A stretch of DNA of 32,350 bases from Nocardioides sp. Root190 (GTDB lineage: Bacteria > Actinomycetota > Actinomycetes > Propionibacteriales > Nocardioidaceae). The DNA lies in contig NZ_LMIA01000013.1 in assembly GCF_001428565.1 (NCBI RefSeq), positions 230,118-262,467 of the forward strand, in the 5' to 3' direction. A model generated the notes under the pieces. It saw only the letters and a list, made by a program, of their open reading frames with translations. It did no database searches and was not told the origin of the DNA. Below are positions 29,370-32,350 of the stretch, piece after piece; positions within the stretch are counted from its first letter, which is position 1; each line of letters starts with the position of its first letter. The translations under genes were made by a program, and so were the position numbers.

Positions 29370-30767
29370 CTACAGCAGGGTCAGCGCCTCGGTGAGCACC
29401 GAGCGCAGCTTCTGCTCGATCTCGTCGAAGTGCTCCTGGCCGCAGATCAACGGCGGGGAGAGCTGGATGACCGGGTCGCCGCGGTCGTCGGCGCGGCAGT
29501 AGAGCCCGGCGTCGTACAACGCCTTGGAGAGGAAGCCGCGCAGGAGCCGCTCGGCCTCGTCGTCGTTGAAGGTCTCCTTGGTGGTCTTGTCCTTGACCAG
29601 CTCGATCCCGTAGAAGTAGCCGTCGCCGCGCACGTCGCCGACGATCGGCAGGTCGAGGAGCTTCTCGAGGGTGTTGCGGAAGGACGCCTCGTTGGCGCGG
29701 ACGTTCTCCAGGACGCCCTCCTCCTCGAAGATCTGGAGGTTCTTGACCGCCACCGCGGTGGAGACGGGGTGGCCGCCGAAGGTGTAGCCGTGGGCGAACA
29801 TCTCGGCGCCGTGGGCGAAGGGCTCGTAGAGCCTGTCGCTGACGATCATCGCGCCGAGGGGGGCATAGCCCGAGGTGATGCCCTTGGCGCACGTGATGAT
29901 GTCGGGCTGGTAGCCGTACCGCTCGGCGCCGAACATGTGGCCCAGTCGGCCGAACGCGCAGATCACCTCGTCGGAGACCAGCAGGACGTCGTACTCGTCG
30001 CAGATCTCACGGACCCGCTGGAAGTAGCCGGGCGGGGGCGGGAAGCAACCGCCGGCGTTCTGGACGGGCTCGAGGAAGACGGCCGCGACGGTGTCGGGAC
30101 CCTCGTTCTCGATCTGTACGGCGATCTGGTCGGCCGCCCAGCGGCCGAAGGCCTCCGGGTCGACGGAGCCGTCAGCGCCCTCGAGGAACGCAGGTGCCCG
30201 GTAGATGTTGGTGTTCGGCACCCGGAAGGTGGAGGGCACCAGCGGCTCGAACTGCGCCTTGAGGCCCGGCAGCCCGGTGATCGACAGCGCTCCGGCGGTG
30301 GTGCCGTGGTAGGCGATGGTGCGCGAGAGCACCTTGTGCTTCATCGGCTTGCCGACGAGCTTGAAGTAGTTCTTGGCGAGCTTCCACGCCGACTCGACGG
30401 CCTCGCCGCCGCCGGAGGTGAAGAAGACGCGGTTGAGGTCACCGGGGGCGTAGCCCGCGACCTTCTCGGCCAGCTCGATCGCAGACGGGTGCGCGTAGGA
30501 CCACAGGGGGAAGAAGGCGAGCTCGGAGGCCTGCTTGGCCGCGACCTCGGCGAGGTCGGTACGGCCGTGGCCGAGCTGGCTCACGAAGAGCCCGCCGAGC
30601 GCGTCGAGGTACTTCCGCCCCTGGGCGTCCCAGATGTAGGGGCCCTCGCCGCGGACGATGACCGGCACGTCCGCGGTGTCGTAGGACGACATGCGGGTGA
30701 AGTGCATCCAGAGGTGGTCGCGCGCGGACTTCTGGAGGGTGGCGTGCTGCTCGGCGTCGAAGGTCAC
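29370..30767 (-). CDS. Class III PLP aminotransferase, putrescine/omega-amino acid type
   Basis: From GTG 30767 the protein is 465 aa, normal for class III transaminases. The N-terminus is HLWMHFTRMSSYDTADVPVIVRGEGPYIWDAQGRKYLD. PLP contacts include FFTSGGGEAVESAWKLA (115-131), SDEVICAFGRLG with Asp 266, and the Schiff-base Lys 295 in ITCAKGITSGYAPLGA; GYTFGGHPV is further on. Such enzymes convert putrescine plus pyruvate (or 2-oxoglutarate) to 4-aminobutanal. The potDABC operon on one side and an aldehyde dehydrogenase on the other support this, but another omega-amine or beta-alanine cannot be excluded. The frame stays open far upstream, only as antisense of the dehydrogenase. Confidence 0.9.
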   Translation of the reverse strand: MTFDAEQHATLQKSARDHLWMHFTRMSSYDTADVPVIVRGEGPYIWDAQGRKYLDALGGLFVSQLGHGRTDLAEVAAKQASELAFFPLWSYAHPSAIELAEKVAGYAPGDLNRVFFTSGGGEAVESAWKLAKNYFKLVGKPMKHKVLSRTIAYHGTTAGALSITGLPGLKAQFEPLVPSTFRVPNTNIYRAPAFLEGADGSVDPEAFGRWAADQIAVQIENEGPDTVAAVFLEPVQNAGGCFPPPPGYFQRVREICDEYDVLLVSDEVICAFGRLGHMFGAERYGYQPDIITCAKGITSGYAPLGAMIVSDRLYEPFAHGAEMFAHGYTFGGHPVSTAVAVKNLQIFEEEGVLENVRANEASFRNTLEKLLDLPIVGDVRGDGYFYGIELVKDKTTKETFNDDEAERLLRGFLSKALYDAGLYCRADDRGDPVIQLSPPLICGQEHFDEIEQKLRSVLTEALTLL

Positions 30768-30828
30768 CCGCCCATCCTGACTCGTTCGGCGCAGGCAAGC
30801 AAGTGAATCCGTCGCAAGTTCACCCAAT

Positions 30829-30842
30829 CGCAACGGATTTCG
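30829..30842. promoter_or_regulatory. Candidate Lrp-type operator, copy 2 (aminotransferase/dehydrogenase region)
   Basis: CGCAACGGATTTCG matches the reverse complement of 24750-24763 at 12 of 14 positions. Around it are nested inverted repeats: GTGAA/TTCAC ending at 30803 and 30823, AATCCGT (30806-30812) with ACGGATT (30833-30839), and ATCGCAACG (30827-30835) with CGTTGTAGCGAT (30841-30852, three extra bases). The 123-base region between the divergent genes must hold both promoters, so a regulator bound here could control both. Confidence 0.4.
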
Positions 30843-30877
30843 TTGTAGCGATGCTTCCCCACGGGGGTGATGCTGGC

Positions 30878-30883
30878 TAGGCT
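30878..30883 (+). promoter_or_regulatory. Candidate -10 element for leaderless aldehyde dehydrogenase gene
   Basis: TAGGCT lies seven bases upstream of the ATG at 30891, with no ribosome site between. This fits a leaderless transcript. The nearest -35 match is poor. Confidence 0.45.
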
Positions 30884-30890
30884 CGCCGCC

Positions 30891-32342
30891 ATGACCACCC
30901 CCCTGACCACGCTGCGCAACCTGATCGCCGGGGAGTCCGTCGACGCGGCCTCCGGAGCGACGTACGACGTCGCCAACCCTGCGACGGGCGCGACGTACGC
31001 CACTGCGCCGGCCAGCGGTGCCGAGGACGTCGATCGCGCGATGCGGGCGGCGGCGACTGCGTTCGAGACGTGGGGCGAGACGACGCCGAAGGAGCGTCAG
31101 GAGGCACTCCTGCGGATCGCCCAGGCACTGGAGGACCGGACGGACGAGTTCGTGCGCGCCGAGTGCGAGAACACCGGCAAGCCGATCGGCCTCACCGCCG
31201 AGGAGGAGCTGCCGCCGTGCGTCGACCAGCTGCGCTTCTTCGCGGGCGCGGCGCGCGTGCTGGAGGGTCGCAGCGCCGGCGAGTACCTGAAGGACCACAC
31301 CTCGTGGGTCCGACGGGAGCCGATCGGTGTGGTCGCCCAGGTGACGCCGTGGAACTACCCGCTGATGATGGCGATCTGGAAGATCGCCCCTGCGCTGGCC
31401 GCCGGCAACGCGATCGTGCTCAAGCCCAGCGACACCACTCCCGCCAGCACCACGCTGCTCGCCGAGCTCGCTGCGGAGTTCCTGCCGCCGGGCGTGCTCA
31501 ACGTCGTGTGCGGCAACCGCGACACCGGCCGGGCACTCATCGAGCACCCCACGCCCCAGATGGTCGCGATCACCGGATCGGTGCGGGCGGGCACCGAGGT
31601 CGCCAGCGCGGCGGCCGCGGACCTCAAGCGGGTGCACCTCGAGCTCGGCGGCAAGGCACCGGTGGTCGTCTTCGACGACGCCGACGTCGCGGCCGCCGCC
31701 GAGGCGATTGCCACGGCGGGCTACTTCAACGCCGGCCAGGACTGCACGGCGGCGACCCGCGTGCTGGTCGCCGACGGGATCCACGACGAGTTCGTCGCCG
31801 CCCTCGCCGAGCAGGCCCGCGGGACGCGCACCGGTCTGCCGGACGACCCCGACGTGCTCTACGGCGCACTGAACAACCCCGACCAGCTCGCGCGCGTCAG
31901 CGGCCTGGTGGACCGGTTGCCCGACCACGCGCGGATCGATGCCGGCGGGTCGCGCCCGACGATCACCGGCGGGGAGGGCGGTTGGTACTACGAGCCCACC
32001 GTCGTGTCAGGCCTGCGCCAGGACGACGAGGTGACGCAGAACGAGATCTTCGGCCCCGTCATCACCGTGCAGCGCTTCGGCGACGAGGCCGAGGCACTGC
32101 GCTTCGCCAACGGCGTCCAGTACGGCCTCTCCTCCAGCGTGTGGACCCGCGACCACGGCCGTGCGATGCGGATGTCGAAGCGCCTGGACTTCGGCGTGGT
32201 GTGGATCAACACCCACATCCCGTTCGTCTCCGAGATGCCGCACGGCGGCTACAAGCACTCCGGCTACGGCAAGGACCTGTCGATGTACGGCTTCGAGGAC
32301 TACACGCGCATCAAGCACGTCATGTCCTGGACGGGCGAGTGA
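30891..32342 (+). CDS. Aldehyde dehydrogenase, gamma-aminobutyraldehyde type
   Basis: The protein is 483 aa from ATG 30891 (an in-frame ATG at 30867 is less likely, as TAGGCT would then lie inside the gene). NAD-dependent dehydrogenase motifs are complete: PWNYPLMMAIWKIAPALAAGN with Asn 155, ITGSVRAG, general base Glu 251 in LELGGKAP, catalytic Cys 285 in GQDCTAATR, and EIFGPVITVQRF. The C-terminal GGYKHSGYGKDLSMYGFEDYT is typical of the YdcW/PatD group. It would oxidise 4-aminobutanal from the divergent aminotransferase to GABA. The gene is complete; the stop is 8 bases before the window end. Confidence 0.93.
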   Translation: MTTPLTTLRNLIAGESVDAASGATYDVANPATGATYATAPASGAEDVDRAMRAAATAFETWGETTPKERQEALLRIAQALEDRTDEFVRAECENTGKPIGLTAEEELPPCVDQLRFFAGAARVLEGRSAGEYLKDHTSWVRREPIGVVAQVTPWNYPLMMAIWKIAPALAAGNAIVLKPSDTTPASTTLLAELAAEFLPPGVLNVVCGNRDTGRALIEHPTPQMVAITGSVRAGTEVASAAAADLKRVHLELGGKAPVVVFDDADVAAAAEAIATAGYFNAGQDCTAATRVLVADGIHDEFVAALAEQARGTRTGLPDDPDVLYGALNNPDQLARVSGLVDRLPDHARIDAGGSRPTITGGEGGWYYEPTVVSGLRQDDEVTQNEIFGPVITVQRFGDEAEALRFANGVQYGLSSSVWTRDHGRAMRMSKRLDFGVVWINTHIPFVSEMPHGGYKHSGYGKDLSMYGFEDYTRIKHVMSWTGE

Positions 32343-32350
32343 TGGCCCCC

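Noticed and set aside
30768..31928. N-terminal extension of the aminotransferase to 852 aa
   Set aside because: The extra part is antisense to the aldehyde dehydrogenase; class III transaminases start near the GTG at 30767.

Overview
The window is high-GC DNA from an actinomycete, most like Nocardioides or another member of the Nocardioidaceae. This rests on codon bias, the DUF222/HNH protein tail at the left edge, a DesA3-type desaturase with its own reductase, the treX-treY-treZ set, and several leaderless-type promoters. No rRNA or tRNA gene, insertion sequence or CRISPR array is visible.

Left part (1-3703): a loosely packed, accessory-looking stretch. It holds the tail of a DUF222/HNH protein, two small secreted or lipoprotein-like genes, a small four-helix membrane protein, an orphan protein with a phosphoribosyltransferase-like loop, a frameshifted small gene and a conserved hypothetical gene. 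Gaps are long and codon use is less extreme than further right.

Middle (3813-18270): a WrbA-like flavoprotein is divergent from a membrane PAS-GGDEF diguanylate cyclase that has an intact GGDEF and I-site. SelO (protein AMPylase) is divergent from a succinyl-CoA:acetate CoA-transferase. A translationally coupled minus-strand operon, glgX/treX-treY-treZ, would convert glycogen or maltodextrin to trehalose. A second minus-strand operon encodes a flavin/2Fe-2S reductase, a DesA3-type fatty acyl desaturase and a small Cys-rich protein. It is preceded by an 18-bp DesT-like palindrome.

Right-middle (18381-24703): an SRPBCC protein, a large compound palindrome, an MBL-fold hydrolase, a small Ala/Lys-rich protein and a DUF2236 oxygenase. 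Two alarmone synthetases then meet tail to tail, one base apart. One is a stand-alone RelQ-type enzyme. The other is a DUF429 (RNase H fold)-RelA/SpoT fusion resembling mycobacterial RelZ, downstream of a DUF1801 gene.

Right end (24239-32342): a polyamine module. It comprises an Lrp/AsnC regulator divergent from potD-potA-potB-potC, then four 93-bp palindromic repeats and a terminator hairpin, then a class III aminotransferase divergent from an aminobutyraldehyde-type dehydrogenase. Together these would import putrescine and oxidise it to GABA. The two polyamine intergenic regions share a 14-bp motif with two mismatches, a candidate operator for the Lrp-type protein.

The strongest candidates for something less described are the RNase H-like/alarmone synthetase fusion paired with RelQ (with a Glu-to-Gln change at the usual catalytic position), the two repeat or palindrome families, the shared polyamine motif, and the orphan PRTase-like gene. 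All functions are inferred from motifs read by eye; no database search was possible.
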